Origin: Collinsella sp. TF05-9AC
Lineage (GTDB): Bacteria; Actinomycetota; Coriobacteriia; Coriobacteriales; Coriobacteriaceae
Direction: 5' to 3'
DNA: 64,000 nucleotides
Assembly (NCBI RefSeq): GCF_003438495.1
Contig: NZ_QSSH01000004.1
Coordinates: forward strand, 1 to 64,000
Positions 1-6,916 of the stretch are shown here, piece by piece; within the stretch, counting starts at the first letter, position 1, and every line of letters begins with the position of its first letter. The notes beneath the pieces were generated by a model. That model had not been told where the DNA came from and ran no database searches. It saw only the letters and a list, made by a program, of their open reading frames with translations. The translations under genes and the position numbers were made by a program.

Positions 1-81
1 GATGCAGGGCATGGGGATGATCCTGCGTCCCCGCGCGGGCGCCCCCGGTTATACAACCTCTTCGATAGGAGCTTTTCCCAC

Positions 82-1536
82 ATGGCAGACATCGCATTCG
101 AGAAGGACCTCTCCGTCGCGGAGACCGGCATCGGGGGCCTCAAGGTCGTCGACCTCGCCGTCCACGGCGACTCGCGCGGCTGGTTCAAGGAGAACTGGCA
201 GCGCGCCAAGATGTGCGCCCTGGGCATTCCCGACCTCCGCGTCGTCCAGAACAACATCTCCTACAACGACAGCCGCGGCGTCACCCGCGGCATCCACGCG
301 GAGCCCTGGGACAAGTTCATCTCCGTGGCCCGCGGCTCGGTCTTCGGCGCCTGGGTGGACCTGCGCGAGGGAAGCGAGACCTTCGGCAAGGTGTTCACGA
401 CCGTTCTGGATCCCAGCAAGGCCATCTACGTCCCGCGCGGCGTGGGCAACTCCTTCCAGGCCCTGGAGGACGGCACCGCCTACACCTACCTGGTGGACGC
501 CCACTGGTCGCTGGAGCTGAAGAAGACCTACACCTTCGTGAACCTCGCCGACCCGGAGCTCGCCATCGAGTGGCCCATCCCGCTCGACGAGGCCACCGTC
601 TCCGATGCCGACCTCAACCACCCGATGCTCAAGGACGTCGTCCCCATGGCGCCCAAGAGGACGCTCGTCACCGGCTGCAACGGCCAGCTGGGCCGCGCGG
701 TCCGCGCGCTCGCCGAGGAGCGCGGCGTGGCGAAGGACTTCGACTTCTGCGACATCGACACCTTCGACATGTCCGACCCGGCGGCCTATTCGCAGTACGA
801 CTGGTCGCTCTACGGCACCGTCATCAACTGCGGCGCCTACACCGCCGTGGATAGGGCGGAGACCGCCGAGGGCCGCGCGACCGCCTGGAAGGCCAACGCG
901 ACCGGCCCCGCCCTCCTCGCCCGCACATGCTCTGATCACGGGATCACCCTCGTCCACGTGTCCAGCGACTACGTCTTCGACGGCACCGCCGAGGTGCATG
1001 ACGAGGACGAGCCCCTCAGCCCGCTGTCCGTCTACGGCCAGACCAAGGCCGCCGGCGACATCGCCGTGGCCGGCTGCCCCCGCCACTACATCATGCGCTC
1101 CAGCTGGGTCATCGGCGAGGGCCGCAACTTCGTCAAGACGATGAAGGGCCTGTCCGACCGCGTCGCCGACCCCGAGGACGGGCTCGAGCAGGTCACGGTC
1201 GTGGACGACCAGCTGGGACGCCTGACCTTCACGCGCGACATGGCCGAGGCCATCTTCCACGTGCTGGGGACGCACGCCCCCTACGGCACCTACGACTGCA
1301 CCGGCTCCGGCACCGTCAAGTCCTGGGCCGATATCGCCCGCGCCGTCTTCGAGGCCGCCAACGGCAACGGGGACAGGGTCGTGCCGGTATCGACCGCCGA
1401 CTACTACGCGAGCGCCGAGGGCCCCGTCGCCCTGCGCCCGGTCCACTCCGCGCTCGACCTGTCCAAGCTCGAGGCTGCCGGCTTCCACATGCCCGACTGG
1501 GAGGAAGAGCTGGGGGAGTACATCAAGACGCTCTAG
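82..1536 (+). CDS. rmlCD: Fused dTDP-4-dehydrorhamnose 3,5-epimerase / dTDP-4-dehydrorhamnose reductase
   Basis: A 484-residue protein joining the last two steps of dTDP-L-rhamnose synthesis. Residues 1 to about 185 resemble RmlC, a cupin epimerase: the RGIH segment holds the expected catalytic histidine, and a FQALEDGTAYTYLV stretch follows. From about residue 193 an RmlD-type short-chain reductase begins with the nucleotide-binding motif TGCNGQLG and has the YGQTK (YxxxK) catalytic motif. RmlC and RmlD are separate proteins in most bacteria. AGGAG lies about 10 nt before the ATG. Third codon positions are almost all C or G, noticeably more than in the following genes. The product would supply rhamnose to the surface polysaccharide that the neighbouring exporter probably handles. 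The fold assignments are firm; activity of both halves is inferred. Confidence 0.9.
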   Translation: MADIAFEKDLSVAETGIGGLKVVDLAVHGDSRGWFKENWQRAKMCALGIPDLRVVQNNISYNDSRGVTRGIHAEPWDKFISVARGSVFGAWVDLREGSETFGKVFTTVLDPSKAIYVPRGVGNSFQALEDGTAYTYLVDAHWSLELKKTYTFVNLADPELAIEWPIPLDEATVSDADLNHPMLKDVVPMAPKRTLVTGCNGQLGRAVRALAEERGVAKDFDFCDIDTFDMSDPAAYSQYDWSLYGTVINCGAYTAVDRAETAEGRATAWKANATGPALLARTCSDHGITLVHVSSDYVFDGTAEVHDEDEPLSPLSVYGQTKAAGDIAVAGCPRHYIMRSSWVIGEGRNFVKTMKGLSDRVADPEDGLEQVTVVDDQLGRLTFTRDMAEAIFHVLGTHAPYGTYDCTGSGTVKSWADIARAVFEAANGNGDRVVPVSTADYYASAEGPVALRPVHSALDLSKLEAAGFHMPDWEEELGEYIKTL

Positions 1537-1558
1537 CCGCTATTAACTTTTCGAGAGT

Positions 1559-1592
1559 AAAAGCCGCCGTTCTTTAACGGCGGCTTTTCTTG
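1559..1592. terminator. Bidirectional intrinsic terminator between convergent genes
   Basis: AAAAGCCGCCGTT and AACGGCGGCTTTT form a perfect stem around a 4-nt loop, with T-rich tracts on both strands. It lies between the ends of rmlCD (+) and the glycosyltransferase gene (-) and can serve both. Confidence 0.9.
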
Positions 1593-1638
1593 TTGGTGGC
1601 TATCTGCGCAGTGGTGCCAATAGTATTTTGCGGAAGAT

Positions 1639-2610
1639 CTACCTCTCGCTTGGCATGGAAGTAGGGTGGCCGGGCTGGTCGTCGTAGGCGTATTTGCTGT
1701 ACACGTTGACCTCCCACTGCTTTTTTTCGACCTTTGCTACAGAATCTAGGATGAAGCCGGTCGCAAGGCTCAGGCCGCACAGGAACATAAACGAGGCGGC
1801 GAGCACAGAGGTGGGGAAGCGCGGGACGAGGCCGGTCTGGAAATATTCGACAACGATGGGCATGCCCAGGGCGAGGCCGAATACCGCGAACAGAAGCGCA
1901 ACGAGGCTGAAGAACTTCAGCGGGCGGTAGTCCTTGAACAGCGTGCCGATCATCGCAACGACTTTAATGCCGTCGCTCACGGTGTTGAGTTTGGACTCGG
2001 AACCCTCGGGACGGTCGCGGTACTCGATGGGCACATCTTTGATGCGCCAGCGGTGGTCGACGGCGTGGATCGAGAGCTCGGTTTCGATCTGAAAGCCCTC
2101 GGAAAGCACTGGGAAGGTTTTAACGAACGGGCGGCTCATGGCGCGGTAGCCTGTCATGACGTCATCGAAGCTGTAGCCATAGATCCACTTGATCATGGCG
2201 CGGACCAGATTATTGCCAAAGCCGTGGAAGGCACGCTTGTTCTCCTCGGCGTAGGTGCCGTTGGAAAGGCGATCGCCTACGGTCATGTCGGCCGTGCCGT
2301 TAAGGATGGGCTCGCAGAGGGCCTTGGCCGCCTCGGCGGGGTAGGTGTCGTCTCCGTCGACCATCAGGTAGCAATCGGCGTCGATATCGCGAAACATCTG
2401 GCGGCACACGTTGCCCTTTCCCTGACGGGGCTCAAAGCGGACTGTGGCGCCGTGCTCGGTGGCGATGCGTGAAGTATCGTCCGACGAGTTGTTGTCATAG
2501 ACATAGACCGTCGCCTGCGGAAGCTCGCGGTGAAAGTCGTCGATGACTTTGCCGATCGTGAGCGCTTCGTTGTAGCAGGGGATGATCACGGCGATGGATT
2601 CAGAATTCAC
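1639..2610 (-). CDS. Family 2 glycosyltransferase with C-terminal membrane anchor
   Basis: A 323-residue GT-A fold transferase. The N-terminus has VIIPCYNEALTIGKVI, followed by YVYDNNSSDDT and a DGDDTYP segment with the metal-binding DxD, as in dolichyl/undecaprenyl-phosphate sugar synthases. Two hydrophobic segments lie near residues 228-250 and 262-285, which suggests it attaches sugars to a lipid carrier at the membrane. The start is GTG, with AAGGAG six bases upstream. It is divergent from the ABC exporter and convergent with rmlCD, so it probably belongs to the same surface-glycan locus. The donor and acceptor cannot be read from sequence. Confidence 0.85.
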   Translation of the reverse strand: MNSESIAVIIPCYNEALTIGKVIDDFHRELPQATVYVYDNNSSDDTSRIATEHGATVRFEPRQGKGNVCRQMFRDIDADCYLMVDGDDTYPAEAAKALCEPILNGTADMTVGDRLSNGTYAEENKRAFHGFGNNLVRAMIKWIYGYSFDDVMTGYRAMSRPFVKTFPVLSEGFQIETELSIHAVDHRWRIKDVPIEYRDRPEGSESKLNTVSDGIKVVAMIGTLFKDYRPLKFFSLVALLFAVFGLALGMPIVVEYFQTGLVPRFPTSVLAASFMFLCGLSLATGFILDSVAKVEKKQWEVNVYSKYAYDDQPGHPTSMPSER

Positions 2611-2725
2611 TCAATGCTCCTTAAACATTCAATCCTTGAAAGTATAGCCGTTTGGGCTTGGCATCCTAAGATGTGGGTTAGTTCTCCAGTTTTGTTGCGC
2701 GAATCGTTTGCATGACCGTCGGGTC

Positions 2726-2731
2726 TATACT
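2726..2731 (+). promoter_or_regulatory. Candidate -10 element for the ABC exporter operon
   Basis: TATACT lies 40 nt upstream of the permease start in the gap between divergent genes. No good -35 hexamer is seen at 16-18 nt, so this is only a candidate. Confidence 0.4.
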
Positions 2732-2770
2732 GTTCGTTTGTCAACGATTACGAGTAAAGGAGTTGCATCC

Positions 2771-3616
2771 GTGTCGGATCAGACAAAGCAACAAGAAACT
2801 CGCAGTCTGCCTGCGACGTTTGCTAAGAACGAATTTGAGAAGGACGCGTTTATCCTTCGTCAGCTGGTTACCAAGGATTTTAAGATCAAGTATCGCCGCA
2901 GCGTGTTGGGTGTTGCGTGGTCGGTGCTCAACCCGCTGCTGATGATGATTGTCATGGCCATCGTGTTCTCGACGATTTTTGCCCAGGGCCGCAATGGCTC
3001 GATTACGCCCGAGATGTACCCGTTGTACTTGATCGTGGGTAACGTCACCTTTGCCGTTATGTCTGAGTCTACGAATCAGGCGCTGACGTCGATCGTGGGT
3101 GCGGCTCCGCTGCTCAAGAAGGTTAAAGTGCACCGCTGGGTCTTCCCAGTACAGAAGGTACTCTTCTCGCTGGTGAACTTTGCCTTCTCTCTGGTCGCCG
3201 TTGCCATTGTTATGCTGTGGTTCCACGTTATGCCATCTTGGCATCTCATTCTGCTGCCCGTTTGCCTACTTTTGCTCATGTGCTTCTGCATGGGCCTGGG
3301 CATGATGCTATCCGCCCTCACGGTTTTCTTCCGCGACGTTATGCATCTGTGGAGCGTCGTCATCACGGCATGGACTTACATTACGCCCATCTTCTGGACG
3401 ACCGACTTCATTGCGCAAATGCCGCATCTCGTGCGCATTCTGGTCTATGCGAACCCCATGTACAACTACCTGCAGTTTATGCGTGATATCTTCCTGTTCC
3501 AGACCACGCCCTCGCTTATGACGTTTGGTATGTGCGTCGCTTGGGCGGTCCTTGCGCTTGTTATTGGCTACACCGTGTTCCATAAGTCCGAGCGCAAGTT
3601 CATCCTCTACATCTAA
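2771..3616 (+). CDS. ABC-2 type polysaccharide exporter, permease subunit (Wzm/TagG-like)
   Basis: A 281-residue integral membrane protein with about six hydrophobic segments. The segment FKIKYRRSVLGVAWSVLNPL just before the first membrane span is typical of the O-antigen/teichoic acid exporter permeases. Together with the ATPase encoded next it would move a lipid-linked polysaccharide across the membrane. An in-frame ATG exists at 2708, but GTG 2771 is preferred because AAAGGAG sits eight bases upstream and homologous proteins start near here. The gap to the ATPase gene is 11 nt, so the two are co-transcribed. Confidence 0.9.
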   Translation: MSDQTKQQETRSLPATFAKNEFEKDAFILRQLVTKDFKIKYRRSVLGVAWSVLNPLLMMIVMAIVFSTIFAQGRNGSITPEMYPLYLIVGNVTFAVMSESTNQALTSIVGAAPLLKKVKVHRWVFPVQKVLFSLVNFAFSLVAVAIVMLWFHVMPSWHLILLPVCLLLLMCFCMGLGMMLSALTVFFRDVMHLWSVVITAWTYITPIFWTTDFIAQMPHLVRILVYANPMYNYLQFMRDIFLFQTTPSLMTFGMCVAWAVLALVIGYTVFHKSERKFILYI

Positions 3617-3627
3617 GGAGTGCTGTG

Positions 3628-4395
3628 ATGACTGAATCTGTTGTTGATTACAGCGAACAGCCTCTGGCTGTCGAGGTCGACGACGTCACCATGATCTTTA
3701 ACATGGCGTCCGAGTCGCTGACCAACCTCAAGGAGTACTTCATCAAGCTTGCCAAGCACGAGTTGTTCTTTGAGGAGTTTAGGGCGCTCAAGCATATCTC
3801 GTTTGATATTCATCGTGGCGAGGTCGTGGGCCTGGTGGGCACCAATGGCTCCGGTAAGTCCACGATGCTCAAGATCATCGCCGGTGTGCTTGAGCCAAGC
3901 GAGGGCAGTGTTAAGGTGCACGGTAACATCGCGCCGCTGATTGAGCTTGGTGCTGGCTTTGACCCCGAGCTGACCGCCCGCGAGAACATCTATCTGAACG
4001 GCGCCCTGCTCGGCTATACCAAGGAGTTCATCGACGCAAACTTTGACGGCATTATCGAATTCGCAGAGCTGCAGAACTTTGTCGATATGCCGCTTAAGAA
4101 CTTCTCCTCGGGCATGGTGGCGCGTATCGCCTTTGCAATCGCGACGATTACCGAGCCCGATATTCTGATCGTTGACGAGACGCTGTCCGTCGGTGATGTG
4201 TTCTTCCAGCAGAAGTGCGAGGCCCGCATCCAGCACTTTATCCAGAGCGGTGACGTGACGGTTCTGTTCGTTTCGCACTCCATGGAGCAGGTTGAGCGCA
4301 TCTGCCAGCGTGCCGTTTGGATTGAGAAGGGTGACCTTCGCATGGACGGCCCGGTCGATGAGGTCTGCAAGGCGTACCGCGAGCAGTTCAACTAG
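3628..4395 (+). CDS. ABC-2 type polysaccharide exporter, ATP-binding subunit (Wzt/TagH-like)
   Basis: A 255-residue ABC ATPase. Walker A is GTNGSGKST, the signature reads LKNFSSGMVARIAFA, and Walker B is ILIVDETLSVGD; the H-loop is LFVSHS. The N-terminal YFIKLAKHELFFEEFRALKH extension is typical of TagH/Wzt, in contrast to drug exporters. It lacks the long C-terminal carbohydrate-binding domain of some Wzt proteins, so it fits the short, TagH-like type. GTG 3625 is also in frame, but ATG 3628 has the better-spaced AAGGAG. It partners the permease directly upstream. Confidence 0.9.
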   Translation: MTESVVDYSEQPLAVEVDDVTMIFNMASESLTNLKEYFIKLAKHELFFEEFRALKHISFDIHRGEVVGLVGTNGSGKSTMLKIIAGVLEPSEGSVKVHGNIAPLIELGAGFDPELTARENIYLNGALLGYTKEFIDANFDGIIEFAELQNFVDMPLKNFSSGMVARIAFAIATITEPDILIVDETLSVGDVFFQQKCEARIQHFIQSGDVTVLFVSHSMEQVERICQRAVWIEKGDLRMDGPVDEVCKAYREQFN

Positions 4396-4397
4396 GT

Positions 4398-4403
4398 TAT
4401 AAT
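4398..4403 (+). promoter_or_regulatory. Candidate -10 element for tRNA-Arg(UCU)
   Basis: A perfect TATAAT hexamer overlaps the end of the ABC ATPase gene, 46 nt before the mature tRNA. The -35 region is poor. Confidence 0.45.
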
Positions 4404-4449
4404 TACTTGCGCCTGACGGGCTTGCGCTTGCTTGGGCGTGCGGTTATTT

Positions 4450-4526
4450 GCTCCATTAGCTCAGTTGGATAGAGCAGGGGACTTCTAATCCCAAGGTCGA
4501 CGGTTCGAATCCGCCATGGAGCACCA
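4450..4526 (+). tRNA. tRNA-Arg(UCU) with encoded CCA
   Basis: The 77-nt cloverleaf has acceptor arms GCTCCAT and ATGGAGC, D-arm TAGCTCAGTTGGATAGAGC and T-arm GGTTCGAATCC. The anticodon loop CTTCTAA gives anticodon TCT. The CCA end is encoded. It reads AGA codons, which are rare in the surrounding high-GC genes. Confidence 0.97.
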
Positions 4527-4536
4527 TCGTTTATTA

Positions 4537-4567
4537 AGCCCGGACCGCTTGGTGGTCTGGGCTTTTT
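4537..4567 (+). terminator. Intrinsic terminator after tRNA-Arg(UCU)
   Basis: GCCCGGACC pairs with GGTCTGGGC around a 7-nt loop and is followed by TTTTTC. Confidence 0.9.
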
Positions 4568-4793
4568 CACATGCCGGTGTTCTTTGTTCTTGCCGGGTAT
4601 ACGTTTAGGCCGAAGCCGTGGCGTGAGCTGCTATTGTGCTGCTGATGTGGATTGGTTATACGGCGCGCCAAAGGGGGCTGGAGCCGAGCGTGAGCAAGCC
4701 TCTGCTTATGACGCTGCCAGCATCGTGGTTCTTCGCGTCAATCGTACGCTGTGCCTGCGATATTGGATTGGCGTACGTGATCAAGAAGGCGTA
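4568..4793. other. Intergenic stretch without recognised genes
   Basis: About 225 bp between the tRNA terminator and the terminator of the minus-strand pair. A 108-codon open frame crosses it but has no ribosome-binding site or recognisable motif and runs into the terminator and the opposing gene. No repeat or attachment-site duplicate of the tRNA 3' end was seen. Confidence 0.5.
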
Positions 4794-4829
4794 ACAAAAG
4801 CGGGGAGGACCAACTTGGCCCTCCCCGCT
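4794..4829 (-). terminator. Intrinsic terminator of the P-loop/DUF4869 pair
   Basis: Read on the minus strand, AGCGGGGAGG pairs with CCTCCCCGCT through an additional CCAA/TTGG inner stem, followed by TTTTG. It begins 5 nt after the stop codon of the P-loop gene. Confidence 0.85.
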
Positions 4830-4833
4830 GTAT

Positions 4834-5835
4834 CTAGTCTGCCTTCAGGCACTCGGGCAAGACGTTTGCAACTGCATTCATCGCCTGCGGCCTCAGGTAC
4901 TGCTCATTGAGCTTTACCTTTCTGTAGGCGTAGCGAGTGTCTGCCGAGTATTTGATCAACACATCGGTGAAGAACCGCTCCCAGCTCAGGTAGTCGCGGC
5001 TTTCGATATAGCTTGAGGGATCCTCGAGGATTTTTAAGATATCGTTACTGGGAATGAGGCCAGATTGCAGGAGTGTCCACTCGAATGATTCGGGGAGGAA
5101 CAAGCGTACGTTCTTGTAAACGCGCTGTCCGAGCACCTTTTCGATGTAGGGACCAAATGCTGCTCCGTCTCCAATAGCAAGGATGTTTTGCTCGGGACAT
5201 TCGTGAATCGTACGTTTTAGATTCGCAACGCCGGTGGCGGTATAGCAGGGGATCCCGAGTCGGTTGCAAAGAGCGTCGTAGAATTGATAGCCAGATTTGC
5301 TATCCTCGACAACTACGGCGTCGGGTACCTCGAATCCAACATTTAGATCCTGATACAGCATACTTGCCGTGTGGTCATATAGCGGCTTGGTCACCGAGTA
5401 GAAGCGCCTGTCGCTCTTGCGGCCATTGATTGTTTTACTTGTCGTGTTGACTAGCTTCAGGATCTCATCAACGCTGTAGGGGAGCTCGTTGGCATCGCGA
5501 CGAGATATCAGAACAAAATAGTTGGACGAGCCGTTGACGGCTTTGGCGAAGTCCTTTGAGTAGATAAACTCGTTACCCTCATCTAGAAAGACGATTGAAT
5601 CTTCGATGATCGATAGCTCGCGCTCCCAGCGTCTGCCGGAAAGCGTTTCGCAAGGCACGTCGCAACTGAGTGCAACGCCGCTTTCCGGTCCTCGGTCGTT
5701 GTAGTCGCGAATCATCGAGATGAGCGTCGTTTTACCCGTGCCGCTGTTGCCGCGTATAAAGGAAATATTGCGCTTAAACGTGAGTGTGTATTTGACCTTT
5801 GCACGCTCTACGACAACGGTATGCGTTCCCTTCAT
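4834..5835 (-). CDS. P-loop ATPase with TOPRIM-like C-terminal region, function unknown
   Basis: A 333-residue protein I cannot assign to a named family. Residues 29-36 (GNSGTGKT) form a Walker A motif and residues 80-86 (SIVFLDE) a Walker B motif; VLISRRD near 108-114 could be a sensor. Further on, VVEDSKSG (175-182) and AIGDGAAFG (220-228) resemble the acidic motifs of TOPRIM domains, and FLPESFEW follows. An ATPase joined to TOPRIM is the plan of OLD-family nucleases, but this protein is shorter and the match is by eye only. The start ATG overlaps the stop of the upstream DUF4869-like gene by one base (TAATG), indicating coupling. Codon use is AT-richer than the flanking core genes. Signalling, stress response or defence are possible roles; none is shown. 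Confidence 0.7.
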   Translation of the reverse strand: MKGTHTVVVERAKVKYTLTFKRNISFIRGNSGTGKTTLISMIRDYNDRGPESGVALSCDVPCETLSGRRWERELSIIEDSIVFLDEGNEFIYSKDFAKAVNGSSNYFVLISRRDANELPYSVDEILKLVNTTSKTINGRKSDRRFYSVTKPLYDHTASMLYQDLNVGFEVPDAVVVEDSKSGYQFYDALCNRLGIPCYTATGVANLKRTIHECPEQNILAIGDGAAFGPYIEKVLGQRVYKNVRLFLPESFEWTLLQSGLIPSNDILKILEDPSSYIESRDYLSWERFFTDVLIKYSADTRYAYRKVKLNEQYLRPQAMNAVANVLPECLKAD

Positions 5836-6284
5836 TACTCATCAACATCCAAAAAGTCATTCGTGGCGCCGACAAACTCCTGCATGTTTCTGACGATGCG
5901 GCCATCGTTTTCAACGCGGATTTCAAAGCTCTTCCAGGGGAATTTCATGATGTGGTATAAGGTCACCATCACATCCTGCTCTTTGCCGATCTTGAGTAGC
6001 CAGCGGGCACAGTTGTCTCCGCAGGTGGATGCGTTGAACACCATATTTGGGAGATTGCGCACCAGCAGCAGCGTCTTAACGCCGCCGGACAGTTCGAGTG
6101 GGGTGATCGAGCCCAGCTGTTTGCTTACGATGTTGTGGGGACCGATGAGCTCTGATCCGTCCACGCTTTTAATAATCTGTGCGGCCATAGGGTCTTCGAA
6201 CCATGAGTCCAAGTATGAGTTCCTAAAATAGGTTTCGGTATCGTAGATGGAACCGGGGTAATCCCCCAGATGGATGCTTAACAT
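5835..6284 (-). CDS. DUF4869-like protein, function unknown
   Basis: A 149-residue soluble protein starting MLSIHLGDYPGSIYDTE. The pattern LSGGVKTLLLVRN, then VFNASTCGDNCARWLLKI, then an ending near IVRNMQEFVGATNDF, matches what I recall of DUF4869 proteins of gut Firmicutes and Actinobacteria. It has no membrane segment or known catalytic motif; the two cysteines in CGDNC could bind metal. The frame is open 30 codons further upstream, but ATG 6284 has TGGAG at proper spacing and matches the family start. A TATAAT lies about 30 nt upstream on the same strand. It is coupled to the P-loop gene, so the two probably work together. Confidence 0.75.
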   Translation of the reverse strand: MLSIHLGDYPGSIYDTETYFRNSYLDSWFEDPMAAQIIKSVDGSELIGPHNIVSKQLGSITPLELSGGVKTLLLVRNLPNMVFNASTCGDNCARWLLKIGKEQDVMVTLYHIMKFPWKSFEIRVENDGRIVRNMQEFVGATNDFLDVDE

Positions 6285-6315
6285 GCGCGTCTCCAGACGT
6301 TGTGTGACTGCAATG

Positions 6316-6321
6316 ATTATA
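6316..6321 (-). promoter_or_regulatory. Candidate -10 element for the DUF4869/P-loop pair
   Basis: TATAAT on the minus strand, just downstream of the aro operon terminator and about 30 nt before the DUF4869 start. It suggests the pair is transcribed independently of the aro operon. The -35 match is poor. Confidence 0.45.
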
Positions 6322-6326
6322 TGCCA

Positions 6327-6369
6327 GTAATAAAGTGCCGCCAGTAGCGAGGTTGCTGCTGGCGGCACT
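6327..6369 (-). terminator. Intrinsic terminator of the aromatic amino acid operon
   Basis: On the minus strand AGTGCCGCCAGCAGC pairs with GCTACTGGCGGCACT (one mismatch or wobble) around a 6-nt loop, followed by TTTATTAC. It lies about 45 nt beyond aroQ. Confidence 0.85.
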
Positions 6370-6414
6370 GGCATTATTAGCGTGTGAATCGCGTTGATGG
6401 ATTTGCTCGCGAGG

Positions 6415-6852
6415 CTACTTTTCGAGACGTTCCCTCAGCAGCTCCAGCGCGTGGGCGTAGCCTTGCAGGCCCTCGCCGGTGATGGTGGCGAAGCAGGCTA
6501 GGCGGGCGTAGCTCACCTGGCGGAAGTCTTCGCGCGTCTCTACGGCGCTGATGTGCACCTCGACGGCAGGGATGGCAACGGCCTTGAGGGCGTCGAGGAT
6601 CGCCACGCTCGTATGCGTGTAGGCAGCCGGGTTGATGACGATGCCGTCGACCTTGCCGTAGGCCTCCTGGATCTTGTCGACGATGTTGCCCTCGTGGTTG
6701 GACTGGAAGACCTCGACCTCGTCGAAGCCCTGTGCGGCGCCCGCTTCCTGGCAGATCTGCACTAAGCGGTCGTAGTTGTCGCTGCCATAGATGCCCGGCT
6801 CGCGAATGCCGAGCATGTTGAGGTTGGGGCCGTTGATGACGAGTGCTTTCAT
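6415..6852 (-). CDS. aroQ: 3-dehydroquinate dehydratase, type II
   Basis: A 145-residue type II dehydroquinase catalysing the third shikimate step. It starts MKALVINGPNLNMLGIREP, the family N-terminus; the catalytic tyrosine lies in GIYGSDNY. INPAAYTHTSVAI and the conserved histidine in AVEVHISAVETRE form the active site. The open frame extends upstream through low-complexity sequence, but ATG 6852 has AAGGAAG upstream and the family start. It is the last gene of the aro operon, separated from aroE/aroK by a 64-nt gap containing a palindromic repeat. Confidence 0.95.
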   Translation of the reverse strand: MKALVINGPNLNMLGIREPGIYGSDNYDRLVQICQEAGAAQGFDEVEVFQSNHEGNIVDKIQEAYGKVDGIVINPAAYTHTSVAILDALKAVAIPAVEVHISAVETREDFRQVSYARLACFATITGEGLQGYAHALELLRERLEK

Positions 6853-6874
6853 GGTTGCTTCCTTTGCAGTCGAG

Positions 6875-6913
6875 AAACCACCACAAAGGTGCCTGTCCCC
6901 TTTGTGGTGGTTT
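6875..6913. repeat. Palindromic intergenic repeat inside the aro operon
   Basis: AAACCACCACAAAGG and CCTTTGTGGTGGTTT form a perfect 15-bp inverted repeat around the 9-nt loop TGCCTGTCC, between the aroE/aroK stop and the aroQ start. The GTGCCTGTCCCC core resembles mobile REP-like elements of this group. The transcript would form a strong hairpin, which could stabilise or partially terminate the mRNA ahead of aroQ. Confidence 0.75.
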
Positions 6914-6916
6914 TGG

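Noticed and set aside
49-1488. A 479-codon minus-strand open frame under rmlCD
   Set aside because: Produced by the extreme GC3 of rmlCD; composition is low-complexity.
4584-4910. A 108-codon plus-strand frame after the tRNA-Arg(UCU) terminator
   Set aside because: No Shine-Dalgarno or motif, and it crosses the minus-strand terminator and the end of the P-loop gene.
4527-6284. Integrative element using tRNA-Arg(UCU) as attachment site
   Set aside because: No integrase gene and no repeat of the tRNA 3' end were found downstream.
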